DNA of 10,028 nucleotides from Desulfobacteraceae bacterium (GCA_007131845.1 SLPT01000270.1:1-10028); one strand, 5' to 3'. Positions 1-7,010 are shown, counted from the first letter of the stretch. The notes: a model not told the origin generated them from the sequence alone. Numbers and translations: made by a program.

Positions 1-2
1 GG

Positions 3-71
3 TCGGGGACGGTATACCTGTCGAAGTTTGATGAGAATCAATCCCTGAAGCAAGAATTAGCTGAGGTGTAA
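3..71 (+). CDS. 3' end of a gene starting outside the window (partial)
   Basis: Reading from base 3, one frame stays open for 22 codons and ends at TAA (69-71). The last residues read SLKQELAEV, and the acidic/hydrophobic pattern looks like the amphipathic C-terminus of a soluble protein. The other two plus frames close early (stops at about 29 and 46), which favours this frame. The product cannot be identified from so short a tail. The stop codon lies inside copy A of a 29-bp repeat described separately. The gene converges on the minus-strand iron-sulfur protein gene, leaving about 113 bases between the two stops. This could be chance openness, so confidence is low. Confidence 0.35.
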   Translation, partial: SGTVYLSKFDENQSLKQELAEV

Positions 72-92
72 ATTTCGGGATGACCGGGAATA
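64..92 (+). repeat. Dispersed 29-bp repeat, copy A
   Basis: This segment aligns without gaps to copies at 1366-1394 and 6489-6517. The shared frame is AGGTG, then an A/T-rich block ending TTTC, a variable heptamer, and CCGGGAATA. It matches copy B at 23 of 29 positions by eye. It overlaps the stop codon of the partial upstream gene and is in the same orientation as the other copies. Its function is unknown. Confidence 0.45.
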
Positions 93-184
93 TTGTATTT
101 TGAGGCAAGTTTTAAGGGCTTTTGGTTCCTGAAAAATATATAAACACTCATGAATATGACATTATGCGAACGATAGCGGCCAGT

Positions 185-1327
185 TTACCGGGCTGGGGGT
201 CTTTCGCGGAACACCGCCGGGTTTTCGTGTTTTTTTATCAGGTATTTGAGCCAGAGACGGTTCAGGTAGGTCAGGGGCCATTTGGATTGGCGGGTTTTTC
301 CGGTGGCAAGGCAGTCGGGGTCAAACAGAAGGTCCAGTATGTGCAAAACGGGGGGGGTGTTTTTCAATGCCTGGGTGCATCCCGCGCAGTAGGTGATCAT
401 GGGGCGGTCGTCCACCTCGTTGATTCTTTTGTCGTTCCAGGCAGCGGACAGGGTCGGGTCTCTGAATTGAACTGCGCCGCCCTTTCCGCAGCAGAAGGTT
501 TTTTCCCCGAAATGAGCCATTTCTGTAACACACAGGCCTTTTGATCGGGCCAGAGCACGGGCGGCATCGTGCATGACGGGTTCATCGCGGGCTGTGCAGG
601 GGTCATGGACGGTTATGGTTCGACCGTCTGCGGTTGGGCCGGGAGGCGGGCCGTTTTCGATTAGCGTAACGTAGACGCTGATGGCCTCAAGCGGTGCGCC
701 ATCCGCGGTGAAGATCATGTGGCAGTTCGGGCAGGCCGTGAGGATGCGTTTTACGCCGTGTTTGAGCAGAAAGGATTTCATTTCCGAGAGCATGTCCGCG
801 TAATGGCGGGTTCTGCCCAGATCCCGGGATATCTTGCAGCAGCAGTCCAGGACTATGCCGATACCGGGGATTAGGGTCTTTAGGTATTGATACAGGGCAA
901 GGGTTTTTCCGGGGCGTGTGCCGGGTAGGGCGCATCCCGGGAAAAACACCGTGTCACAATTTTCGGGAAGGCAATACCATGTGTAGCGTTTGGATGTGCC
1001 GCGCTTTTCATAGGCCATGATTTTTTTATAGGACTTGAGCGGGGCGCTGCCGGCCAAGACCGCGGCCCGGCGCATTTCAAGAAACATTTCCCCGGGCCTG
1101 AGCCCCACCGGACAGACCGCGCCGCAAAGGCCGCACAGGCTGCATTCGTAGGCCAGATTAAGAAATGCCGAATCTGATGAATCTTTAGCGGATAGGATTG
1201 CCCGGGGGGTGCCGTATCGCTTCAAAAAGGCGCATTCCGCCTGGCATTCGTGGCAGTCGATACAGGTGTTGTGTATTTCGTCAAAGAGGGAAATTTTGTT
1301 TGACACCGGGTTGTGTGTGTTTTTCAT
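185..1327 (-). CDS. HdrD/GlpC-like (Fe-S)-binding oxidoreductase subunit with two CCG domains
   Basis: The 380-residue product resembles the electron-transfer subunits HdrD, GlpC and LldE/LutA-like proteins, which pass electrons between dehydrogenases, quinone or heterodisulfide partners and iron-sulfur chains. Two ferredoxin-type clusters are visible near the N-terminus: Cys22/25/28/32 and Cys62/65/68/72, the latter followed by Pro. Two CCG modules follow. The first uses Cys132, a Cys162-164 triplet and CPNC (199-202). The second uses Cys244, CC at 279-280 and CAGC (314-317). Spacings fit the family pattern of a Cys, a CC pair 30-39 residues later, then CxxC. No membrane segment is evident, so it is probably cytoplasmic or docked to a membrane partner, and no partner gene lies in the window. 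The start codon has no clear Shine-Dalgarno sequence and sits directly beside a palindrome. The family is secure; the substrate is unknown. Confidence 0.9.
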   Translation of the reverse strand: MKNTHNPVSNKISLFDEIHNTCIDCHECQAECAFLKRYGTPRAILSAKDSSDSAFLNLAYECSLCGLCGAVCPVGLRPGEMFLEMRRAAVLAGSAPLKSYKKIMAYEKRGTSKRYTWYCLPENCDTVFFPGCALPGTRPGKTLALYQYLKTLIPGIGIVLDCCCKISRDLGRTRHYADMLSEMKSFLLKHGVKRILTACPNCHMIFTADGAPLEAISVYVTLIENGPPPGPTADGRTITVHDPCTARDEPVMHDAARALARSKGLCVTEMAHFGEKTFCCGKGGAVQFRDPTLSAAWNDKRINEVDDRPMITYCAGCTQALKNTPPVLHILDLLFDPDCLATGKTRQSKWPLTYLNRLWLKYLIKKHENPAVFRERPPAR

Positions 1328-1366
1328 CCATAAAATTATGGTACTGGATGATATTTTCTAGTTCAA
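1328..1366 (-). promoter_or_regulatory. Start-proximal palindrome and weak promoter candidate for the Fe-S gene
   Basis: CCATAAAATTATGG (1328-1341) is a 6-bp inverted repeat with a 2-bp centre that directly abuts the ATG at 1327. On the minus strand a TTGAAC (1361-1366) is followed after 17 bases by TACCAT (1338-1343), a weak sigma70-like pair. If it were used, transcription would start only a few bases before the ATG, giving an almost leaderless mRNA, which would agree with the lack of a Shine-Dalgarno site. The palindrome could be an operator. All of this is inference from short motifs. Confidence 0.25.
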
Positions 1367-1394
1367 GGTGCAAATTTCAGCAGACCCGGGAATA
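1362..1394 (+). repeat. Dispersed 29-33-bp repeat, copy B
   Basis: Copy B lies in the 127-base gap between the kinase stop and the iron-sulfur gene start. It matches copy C (6485-6517) at 29 of 33 positions, including TTCAAGGTGC at the left and CCCGGGAATA at the right, and it matches copy A over 29 bases. It is not in an open coding frame: a stop lies immediately before it. The candidate -35 of the iron-sulfur gene would overlap its left edge. Confidence 0.55.
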
Positions 1395-1454
1395 CAGTCA
1401 GGAGCATGCACTCCACAGAAATTCGAGATTCTGGTCGAGCATAGGTTATGATAA

Positions 1455-4400
1455 TCACGCTTCTCCAAATATCTGTCCCTGCTCAATCACTTCGCGCACT
1501 TTCACCGCCAGATCTTTCATTGAAAATGGTTTCTGGATGAATTGCACGTTTTCATCGAGCACGCCGTGATGAGCGATCACATCGGCTGTATATCCAGACA
1601 TGTAAAGGGTTTTCAGGTCAGGATGGTTTTTGACTAATTGAGCTGATAAATCCCGACCATTTATTTCGGGCATGACAACATCGGTTATGAGCAGGTCGAT
1701 TTTTCCATCATATTCTGAAACAACCAGCAATGCATCATTCGGATTCTCAGCGGTTAATACCGTGTAACCGAGGCGCTCGATCATTTCTCTTCCCATTTTC
1801 AAAATAGCCGGCTCGTCTTCGACCAGCAGGATGGTCTCCGTTCCCGTTGGCATTAGACCTGTAGATTCTTTCGCGGCGTGTACAGAAGGTTTTTCAGTTT
1901 CCGGACAGGGAAAATAAATTTTAAATGTCGTTCCCTCTCCGGGCTCGCTGTATACGTTTATAAAACCGTTGTTCTGTTTGGCAATGCCGTAAATGGTGGG
2001 CAGACCAAGGCCGGTTCCCTTTCCGATTTCCTTGGTTGTAAAAAATGGCTCAAACAATCTGTCTTTGACCTCTTTATCCATTCCGCATCCATCATCACTT
2101 ACTGCCAGCATAACATATCGCCCCGGAATTGCTTCCGCGTTGGTCTTGCAATAATCTGCATCAACGATCGTGTTTTTCGTCTCAATGGTCAATTTGCCGA
2201 CATCGGATATGGCATCCCGTGAATTTACAGAAAGATTCGCCATGATTTGGTCCACCTGGGAGGGGTCTACCTTTACCGGCCACAGGTTTTTTCCGGGATG
2301 CCATGCGAGGTCGATATTTTCACCGATCAGTCGCTGCAGCATTTTCAGCATACTGGAAATGGTGTCGTTTAAATCAAGTAAAACCGGATTGATAGTCTGC
2401 TGCCGGGCAAATGCCAGAAGCTTACCCACGATGTCTGCGGACTGTTTTCCTGCGGCGTGGATTTCCCGGATCGCTTCGCGGAGGGGGTCTGAAGGGTCGG
2501 TCATGTCTGCTGACATTTCCGCATAACCGTTGATAATGGCAAGTTTGTTGTTGAAATCATGCGCCACTCCTCCCGCAAGCCGGCCTATGGACTCCATTTT
2601 CTGTGCCTGGGACAACTGAGCCTGGAGCTTTTCCTTTTCCTCCTCCGCCCGTAAGTGATCTGTGAGGTCAATATCGATGCAGAACAGTTCGGTATCCTGG
2701 CCCGGAACCTGGACGAGCGCGTGTGACGAATAGACCGAAATATGCGAGCCGTCCTTTCGCATCAACAGCAGTTCGGAAGCGGGCATTGTCTCGCCGGTAT
2801 CGGCCATGTGAAGAATCTTGTCTTTCATTTCGTCCCGTATTTCGGGTGGAATGATGAGATCCAGTAGATTTCGACCCAAAGCTTCCTCTGCGGTATAGCC
2901 ATAGAATGTCTCCGAGGCACGGTTCCAGTAGCGCACCGTGCCATCCATGCCATAGCCCTGAACGGCCACTGTCGCTACGTTTTGCAGAATCTCACGGAAG
3001 CGTCTTTCGCTTGCGGCCAGCGCCTCCTCGGACTGCTTGCGCGCAAAGTACCCCCCGAGCATTTCCGCCACCGTCCGCAGAAGCGCCAACTCCATATCCA
3101 CCCAGCTACGTGGCTGGCGGGTTTCGTCGAAACCGATGAAACCCCACCACTGCCCCTCTACAACGATTGGAAGAGCCAATATGGAAATAATTTCATGCGA
3201 TTCGAGGATTTCCCGTTCGCTGTAGGGGAAATCCCGCACATCGCCTTGTATTGCGTTGCCTTGGGAAAGGATTTCATGCCAGCGCTCGAAGCCTTGAGAA
3301 TAAGGTAAATGCTTCAAGAGGGGATTGTCGATCTCGGGCGGCACACCGGGCGCGCAAAACTCAAAGATCTGTCGCATGCAAAGGCCATCGCCCGGATCAT
3401 TAAAGTTTTCGAAGATATAGACCCTCGAGACGCCAGAAGCTTCCAGAAGCAGGCTCAAGGCATCGGTCACGCTCGCCTCCGAAATCTCGGAGCTCAAAAG
3501 ACACGTCGAGGCCGCTGCTGCGGCCTGCTCGAATCGCAATTGCCCCGCAAGCGCCTCCTCGGCCTGTTTGCGATCAGTAATGTCAATGCAGGAAGCGATA
3601 CTTTGATTGGTTTCCGGAATGATGTCTACACCCAGCAAAATATTACGCATTTCCCCGTAACGAGTAATTAAACGATACTCGTACTGGCGAGGTGCGGCAT
3701 TCGGGTTCTGACGCCGCAGATAATGATTTTCTTTCATCCAGCCCACATCATCGGGATGAACAAATTCCGTCCACGATTTTTTCCCTTCAATCTCCTGTCT
3801 TGAGTATCCGATAAGTTCTTCGGTATACATGTTGACAAGAGAAATGGTCGTATCCTCTTCAAGAATGAATATTGCCGTGCCGGAAGTTTCGAATATGGCA
3901 CGGTAGTAGTTCTCAGAGCGCCGCAAGGATTCTTCGGCATTCTTGCGTTTGGTGATGTCTGTATGGGTTCCGATCATGCGCAGGGGCGTACCGTTTTTAG
4001 CCCACTTCACGATCTTGCCTTGTCCCCTGATCCATATCCACGACCCGTCCTTGTGTCTGAAGCGGAACTCAGTATCGAAGCGGTCTGATTGTCCGGAGAG
4101 ATAGTGTTTTATTGCAGCTTCGGCGTTTGGCAGGTCATCGGGATGCACGCGCTCCTTCCAGGCGGTAAAATTCTGCGGGAATGCTTTGGGCGCATATCCG
4201 GCCATGGTGTAATAACGCTCATCAAAAATGGTTTCATCGGAAATGAGATTCCAGTCCCAGATGCCTTCATTTTTGACCATCATGGCCAGATCGAGGCGCT
4301 CCTCGCTGAATATCAATGCCTGATCATCTTTTTCTTCAAGCCCGCTGAGAAGATGTTCAATCTGCAAGTCTGCTTCAATCTGCTTGACCTGCGTTTCATG

Positions 4401-4556
4401 AATCATCTGCCGGATTTCTTCATGTGTCAGTGTATCCAGATCGGGAAGGGCTATGGCCCTGGCCTTTTGTTCGGCTTGTTCGCGGATTGATTCCGGCTCG
4501 GGAAATGAAGTCATTCTGGATTGCGACCGGGGATTGATATTGTTTTCCTTGGTCAT
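1455..4556 (-). CDS. Hybrid sensor histidine kinase, PAS-PAS-GAF-PAS-HisKA-HATPase-REC
   Basis: The product senses a signal, autophosphorylates on histidine and passes phosphate to its own receiver domain. Numbering is from the ATG at 4556 (1033 residues). A charged, probably coiled-coil leader spans 20-85. PAS/PAC domains lie at about 85-204, 214-332 and 515-637, with a GAF domain at 342-507. The phosphoacceptor His666 is in GGVAHDFNNKLAIINGYAE. The ATPase has an N-box (NLSVNSRDA, 774-782), DDGCGMD (G1), FEPFFTTKE and GKGTGLGL (G2). The C-terminal receiver (908-1025) has acidic residues at 913-914, phosphoacceptor Asp959, Ser987 and Lys1009. There are no membrane segments, so it should be a cytoplasmic sensor. 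The frame can be extended to a TTG at 4580, but the ATG has a GGAG five bases upstream and is preferred. Because the receiver is fused and no other regulator is adjacent, the downstream output is unknown. Confidence 0.93.
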   Translation of the reverse strand: MTKENNINPRSQSRMTSFPEPESIREQAEQKARAIALPDLDTLTHEEIRQMIHETQVKQIEADLQIEHLLSGLEEKDDQALIFSEERLDLAMMVKNEGIWDWNLISDETIFDERYYTMAGYAPKAFPQNFTAWKERVHPDDLPNAEAAIKHYLSGQSDRFDTEFRFRHKDGSWIWIRGQGKIVKWAKNGTPLRMIGTHTDITKRKNAEESLRRSENYYRAIFETSGTAIFILEEDTTISLVNMYTEELIGYSRQEIEGKKSWTEFVHPDDVGWMKENHYLRRQNPNAAPRQYEYRLITRYGEMRNILLGVDIIPETNQSIASCIDITDRKQAEEALAGQLRFEQAAAAASTCLLSSEISEASVTDALSLLLEASGVSRVYIFENFNDPGDGLCMRQIFEFCAPGVPPEIDNPLLKHLPYSQGFERWHEILSQGNAIQGDVRDFPYSEREILESHEIISILALPIVVEGQWWGFIGFDETRQPRSWVDMELALLRTVAEMLGGYFARKQSEEALAASERRFREILQNVATVAVQGYGMDGTVRYWNRASETFYGYTAEEALGRNLLDLIIPPEIRDEMKDKILHMADTGETMPASELLLMRKDGSHISVYSSHALVQVPGQDTELFCIDIDLTDHLRAEEEKEKLQAQLSQAQKMESIGRLAGGVAHDFNNKLAIINGYAEMSADMTDPSDPLREAIREIHAAGKQSADIVGKLLAFARQQTINPVLLDLNDTISSMLKMLQRLIGENIDLAWHPGKNLWPVKVDPSQVDQIMANLSVNSRDAISDVGKLTIETKNTIVDADYCKTNAEAIPGRYVMLAVSDDGCGMDKEVKDRLFEPFFTTKEIGKGTGLGLPTIYGIAKQNNGFINVYSEPGEGTTFKIYFPCPETEKPSVHAAKESTGLMPTGTETILLVEDEPAILKMGREMIERLGYTVLTAENPNDALLVVSEYDGKIDLLITDVVMPEINGRDLSAQLVKNHPDLKTLYMSGYTADVIAHHGVLDENVQFIQKPFSMKDLAVKVREVIEQGQIFGEA

Positions 4557-4819
4557 AAAAGCTCCAGGGGGAGAGATCAAACAATTTATCGGGCAGATCT
4601 TTTAATGCCGGAGGAGTCTCGGAAAGGGGCATAAAAGACGCGTTTTGGACGGTTCGATGTGTTTGAAACTCCTATAAAATATTTGCTTTCAGGAGAGATT
4701 TCATCTTTAAGATATCAGAACAATTCGATGTTTGCAATTGAATCCGCAGTTTGCCAGGAAAAGCATTTCGAAGAGTATCAGTGCCGCTGCGGCTATTGTA
4801 ACTTTATGAGCATCTCCAA

Positions 4820-4994
4820 TTTACGAGATCATCAATTATGACGGCTTCGTAAAAAGGCCAATATCTGCGTTACGCGCGATTCCTCAGAATTTCACGTACA
4901 CCAAATACGCTGCATTCTTCGAAATCGCGCAAGCCTTGATCTTGAACTTTTACAAAGCCGTCGGATCGCGACTTTTACGAGATCATCAATTATG
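4820..4994. repeat. 21-bp direct repeats flanking the hairpin element
   Basis: An identical 21-base sequence occurs at 4820-4840 and 4974-4994; both contain TTTACGAGATCATCAATTATG's core GAGATCATCAATTATG. They bracket the ~123-bp element (4840-4962) plus an 11-base spacer. The repeats could be an insertion-associated duplication. However, GACTTTTACGA followed by TCAA near the right copy also resembles the reverse complement of the element's own end, so they may be decayed element termini. Confidence 0.6.
4840..4962. repeat. Hairpin-forming dispersed repeat (MITE/REP-like), copy 1
   Basis: The element is about 123 bp and starts GACGGCTTCGTAAAAAG. It ends with CTTTTACAAAGCCGTC, the near-perfect inverted complement of the start. 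Inside, GCGCGATTCCTCAGAAT pairs imperfectly with ATTCTTCGAAATCGCGC, and CGTA with TACG around the centre, so the whole unit can fold as one long hairpin. There is no reading frame in it. A second copy in the same orientation at 9911-10028 differs by about five substitutions and one single-base gap. The terminal inverted repeats, lack of coding capacity and multiple copies suit a non-autonomous mobile or REP-like element. No matching transposase is in the window. Confidence 0.8.
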
Positions 4995-5026
4995 GCATTT
5001 TAAAAATCTCATCTTATTTTTTATAG

Positions 5027-5164
5027 ATATTTGTATTTGCTTCCCTGCAATCCTTCGGCACGTGGCTTAGAGATAATACGTTGTGGTTTTCGGATTCGCG
5101 GCAGAAAGACCGCTACCGGTGCGACGTGGAGATTGTCACGTTCATGGATCGTCCTGCAAGGTAG
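5027..5164 (+). pseudogene. Possible coding remnant of unknown origin
   Basis: Between two in-frame TAG codons lie 45 open codons. The last stretch reads QKDRYRCDVEIVTFMDRPAR, with mostly G/C third positions that look more like real coding than the surrounding A/T-rich spacer. There is no ATG start and no ribosome binding site, so it is at best the C-terminal stub of a lost gene. It lies between the hairpin element and the AI-2E-family gene. No family was recognised. It could equally be a chance open frame. Confidence 0.3.
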
Positions 5165-5201
5165 ACTTTCAGTCATCAAAAACCAGCGATCTGAACATTA
5201 A

Positions 5202-5207
5202 TATACT
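5202..5207 (+). promoter_or_regulatory. Possible -10 element for the AI-2E-family gene
   Basis: TATACT lies 29 bases before the ATG at 5236, in the A/T-rich context TTAATATACT. No convincing -35 hexamer lies 16-18 bases upstream. The call rests on the -10 match and its position only. Confidence 0.3.
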
Positions 5208-5235
5208 GCTACGAAATCAATAGTAGGCTCCGGAT

Positions 5236-6393
5236 ATGATTAAAAGAGAGCGGGGGGCTGATCAGAGAATCAATAATGCAGATGAAAGCAGGCATTCGCT
5301 GGGTATGAGTGTCTGGCAACTTCAGTTGTTGCGCTATACCGTCGTTACGTTTATGGCAGTGGTTCTGCTGTGTCTGATCGTGTTTATGGTCTGGGTGCTG
5401 GGCCAGATCATCTCGACGCTCCATGTTCTGTTTTTTCCCCTTGCCGTATCCGGGGTTCTGGCGCTGATACTTTTTCCGGTTGTGGAGTTTTTCGAACGCT
5501 ATTTACGGCTCTCGCGACTGGGTGCGGTGGTGGTGATTTTCCTGCTGTTTTCATTGCTGTTGTTGCTCGCGCTGGTCCTTGTCATACCTGTTGCCATCAA
5601 CCAGGGCCGCGAGTTCATCAGTTTGATCCCGGCCATGGCCGAGCAGGGGTATGATAGTCTTTCCCGTAGTTTCCCCCAGGCAATAACTGCATTTGAAGGC
5701 CTTGTTTCACTAATTGATCCGAAAACCATGTTGCCGGAACCTCAGGAGGCAGCTGAAAAAGCCATGGCGTATATCGGACTGTTCTTCGGAATGGGTTTCG
5801 TCCCGCTATATCTTTTTTTCGCACTTCTTTCCGGAAACAAGATTCGTGATCATGCCAAGAATCTTCTCTTTATTTTTAATCGTGAAACGCAAGATGAGGT
5901 GCTTTATCTCGGGCAGGTGTTTGTTGCGTATGTAACGGCATTTTTTCGTGGCCAATTGATTATTGCTCTGGCCATGGGTGTTATCATGGCTGTGGGCTTT
6001 ACGCTTATCGGCCTGAGTGGCGCCATTTTTTTCGGGCTGGCATTGGGCCTGCTCAGCATCGTTCCCTATCTTGGGATGGTGATCGGGCTTTTGACAGTAT
6101 TGCCAGTCGCTTACCTGCAGCCGGAAGGCGGCATTCAGCTTGCAGTGCTGGTGCTGGCCGTGATCCTTGCAACGCAGGTAGTCGAAAGTATATTTCTGAC
6201 GCCAAAGATCATGGCCGATCGATCCGGGCTTCATCCGGTCCTGGTTGTCATATCCATCATCTTTTGGGGAACGGTTTTCGGTGGCATAATAGGTATGATT
6301 TTGGCGGTACCGCTGACAGCGACTCTCCTGACGCTCGGCAAGCATTTTAAGTTGCGGCTCTACAGGGTTGATAAGCCGGATGCAGCGGCGTAA
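5236..6393 (+). CDS. AI-2E/PerM-family transporter (UPF0118)
   Basis: This 385-residue polytopic inner-membrane protein belongs to the AI-2E transporter superfamily, whose members include AI-2 exporters, PerM and sodium/proton antiporters; the actual substrate cannot be told from sequence. About eight hydrophobic segments are visible: around 33-58, 61-84, 97-120, 178-198, 240-262, 263-292, 300-318 and 332-368. Family landmarks are FRGQ (237-240) before a membrane segment, VPYLGM (276-281) and LTPKIMADRSGLHPVLVVIS (321-340), followed by a Gly-rich segment ending AVPL. The length is normal for the family. The ATG at 5236 has only a weak upstream GG/CCGG signal. Met24 is an alternative start that would trim a charged, non-membrane leader. 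The gene stands alone, with repeat-rich spacers on both sides. Confidence 0.9.
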   Translation: MIKRERGADQRINNADESRHSLGMSVWQLQLLRYTVVTFMAVVLLCLIVFMVWVLGQIISTLHVLFFPLAVSGVLALILFPVVEFFERYLRLSRLGAVVVIFLLFSLLLLLALVLVIPVAINQGREFISLIPAMAEQGYDSLSRSFPQAITAFEGLVSLIDPKTMLPEPQEAAEKAMAYIGLFFGMGFVPLYLFFALLSGNKIRDHAKNLLFIFNRETQDEVLYLGQVFVAYVTAFFRGQLIIALAMGVIMAVGFTLIGLSGAIFFGLALGLLSIVPYLGMVIGLLTVLPVAYLQPEGGIQLAVLVLAVILATQVVESIFLTPKIMADRSGLHPVLVVISIIFWGTVFGGIIGMILAVPLTATLLTLGKHFKLRLYRVDKPDAAA

Positions 6394-6484
6394 TATGTGT
6401 TAAATGGGCATTATCTCCCTTATAATTGCACTAGTGGCAACCCCCTCCAATAATACGGATTTGGGACCGGAGGAGGCTGCCAGA

Positions 6485-6517
6485 TTCAAGGTGCATTTTT
6501 CAGGAGGCCCGGGAATA
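6485..6517 (+). repeat. Dispersed 29-33-bp repeat, copy C
   Basis: Copy C starts about 90 bases after the AI-2E-family stop. It matches copy B at 29 of 33 positions. Its right edge continues into GGGAATATATTCCC (6511-6524), a perfect 14-bp palindrome absent from copies A and B. It lies at or near the apparent frame break of a coding remnant. Confidence 0.55.
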
Positions 6518-6653
6518 TATTCCCTGCTGGCAAGCCGACCGGACCGTTGCCTTCAACGCCGATCAGCACGCGCTATTTGCCCGTCCCCTTGCCTCGTTCG
6601 TGGAAAACGCCGACCTGATAGTGCGGTTTGCCGCCGGTACACTGACAATATAA
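6513..6653 (+). pseudogene. Coding remnant with a protein-like C-terminus
   Basis: One plus frame from about 6513 to TAA at 6651-6653 encodes a segment that looks like genuine protein: ADRTVAFNADQHALFARPLA, then a hydrophobic/acidic stretch ending FAAGTLTI. Codon third positions are mostly G or C. The frame has no start or ribosome binding site and its upstream part is arginine/proline-rich nonsense. A separate frame beginning at ATG 6404 opens with a signal-like hydrophobic leader and reads as far as the repeat, where coding character seems to shift frame. This suggests a broken gene with a frameshift or an insertion of repeat copy C. No family was recognised. Confidence 0.4.
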
Positions 6654-6674
6654 AGTGTCAGGATGAAACAACAC

Positions 6675-6764
6675 CTACCGTCGTCCACTCCACCAGTAGC
6701 CGCCTCCGCCGCCGAATACAATAAGCAACACTATGATCAGAATGATGAGCCCTGTATTACTCAT
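6675..6764 (-). CDS. 29-residue glycine-rich single-pass membrane peptide
   Basis: A very short gene reads on the minus strand from ATG (6762-6764) to TAG (6675-6677). The peptide begins MSNTGLIILIIVLLIVF, a strongly hydrophobic segment long enough to cross the membrane. It continues with five glycines, YWW and a basic tail SGRR. A strong Shine-Dalgarno sequence, AGGGAGG, lies about seven bases before the start, which is the main reason to believe it is real. It resembles tiny hydrophobic Gly/Trp-rich proteins common in proteobacteria (DUF3309-like in style), but no precise family can be assigned. It would be an inner-membrane peptide with a positively charged cytoplasmic tail. Overlapping plus-strand frames lack such signals. 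Confidence 0.7.
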   Translation of the reverse strand: MSNTGLIILIIVLLIVFGGGGGYWWSGRR

Positions 6765-6803
6765 GGTAATTTCCTCCCTTTAATTTGATCTGTTTTTTGG
6801 TAG

Positions 6804-6826
6804 TTCCCGGAATGCTTTTCCCGGAA
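6804..6826 (-). promoter_or_regulatory. Tandem TTCCCGGAA sites upstream of the 29-residue gene
   Basis: The near-palindrome TTCCCGGAA occurs twice, at 6804-6812 and 6818-6826, start-to-start 14 bases apart. The pair lies 40-62 bases upstream of the small membrane peptide's ATG. This is a plausible place for a transcription factor, although the two copies could also form a small bulged hairpin in RNA. No known regulator was matched. Confidence 0.3.
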
Positions 6827-7010
6827 GATTCATTTATGTTGCTTTTTATAAGTACAATTTTAATGCCAGTTATCCCTCAATCAGCACCAAATCACTCATC
6901 AGTTTGATTTTAATAGTAATCATCTGAAATGGATCTGCATGGCTGTCATTAAAAGCCATATAAAACGGGTCATATTTAACCACTGGTCATATAGGACCCT
7001 TTTTAAAACA
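6827..7010. other. A/T-rich non-coding stretch
   Basis: No start-codon-plus-ribosome-site combination or coding-like frame was found here on either strand. The only structure noticed is GACCC, then TTTTT/AAAA, then GGGTC near 6995-7016, an imperfect palindrome leading into the REP-like motif that follows. Confidence 0.5.

Noticed and set aside
122-544. 140-codon plus-strand frame over the 3' half of the iron-sulfur gene
   Set aside because: It is antisense to a gene with all expected cysteine motifs, has no convincing ribosome site and gives an unrecognisable composition.
4557-4580. TTG start extending the kinase by eight residues
   Set aside because: The ATG at 4556 has a well-spaced GGAG, while the TTG lacks one and the added residues overlap the ribosome site itself.
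4659-4841. 60-codon frame containing CRCGYC, zinc-finger-like
   Set aside because: It starts at GTG without a ribosome site, is A/T-rich, and its stop is created by the edge of the repeat. The cysteine pattern is too short to support a domain.
4840-4962. CRISPR array or attC site
   Set aside because: There is a single element locally with no repeat-spacer periodicity, and no integron core sites or integrase gene are present.
5806-6345. 179-codon minus-strand frame inside the AI-2E-family gene
   Set aside because: It is a shadow of a GC-biased membrane-protein gene; the Gln/His/Lys-rich composition is typical of antisense readings.
6404-6724. 106-codon plus-strand frame after the AI-2E-family gene
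   Set aside because: It has no ribosome site, its second half is Arg/Ser/Pro-rich nonsense, and it overlaps a better-supported minus-strand small gene. Only its hydrophobic beginning might derive from a broken gene.
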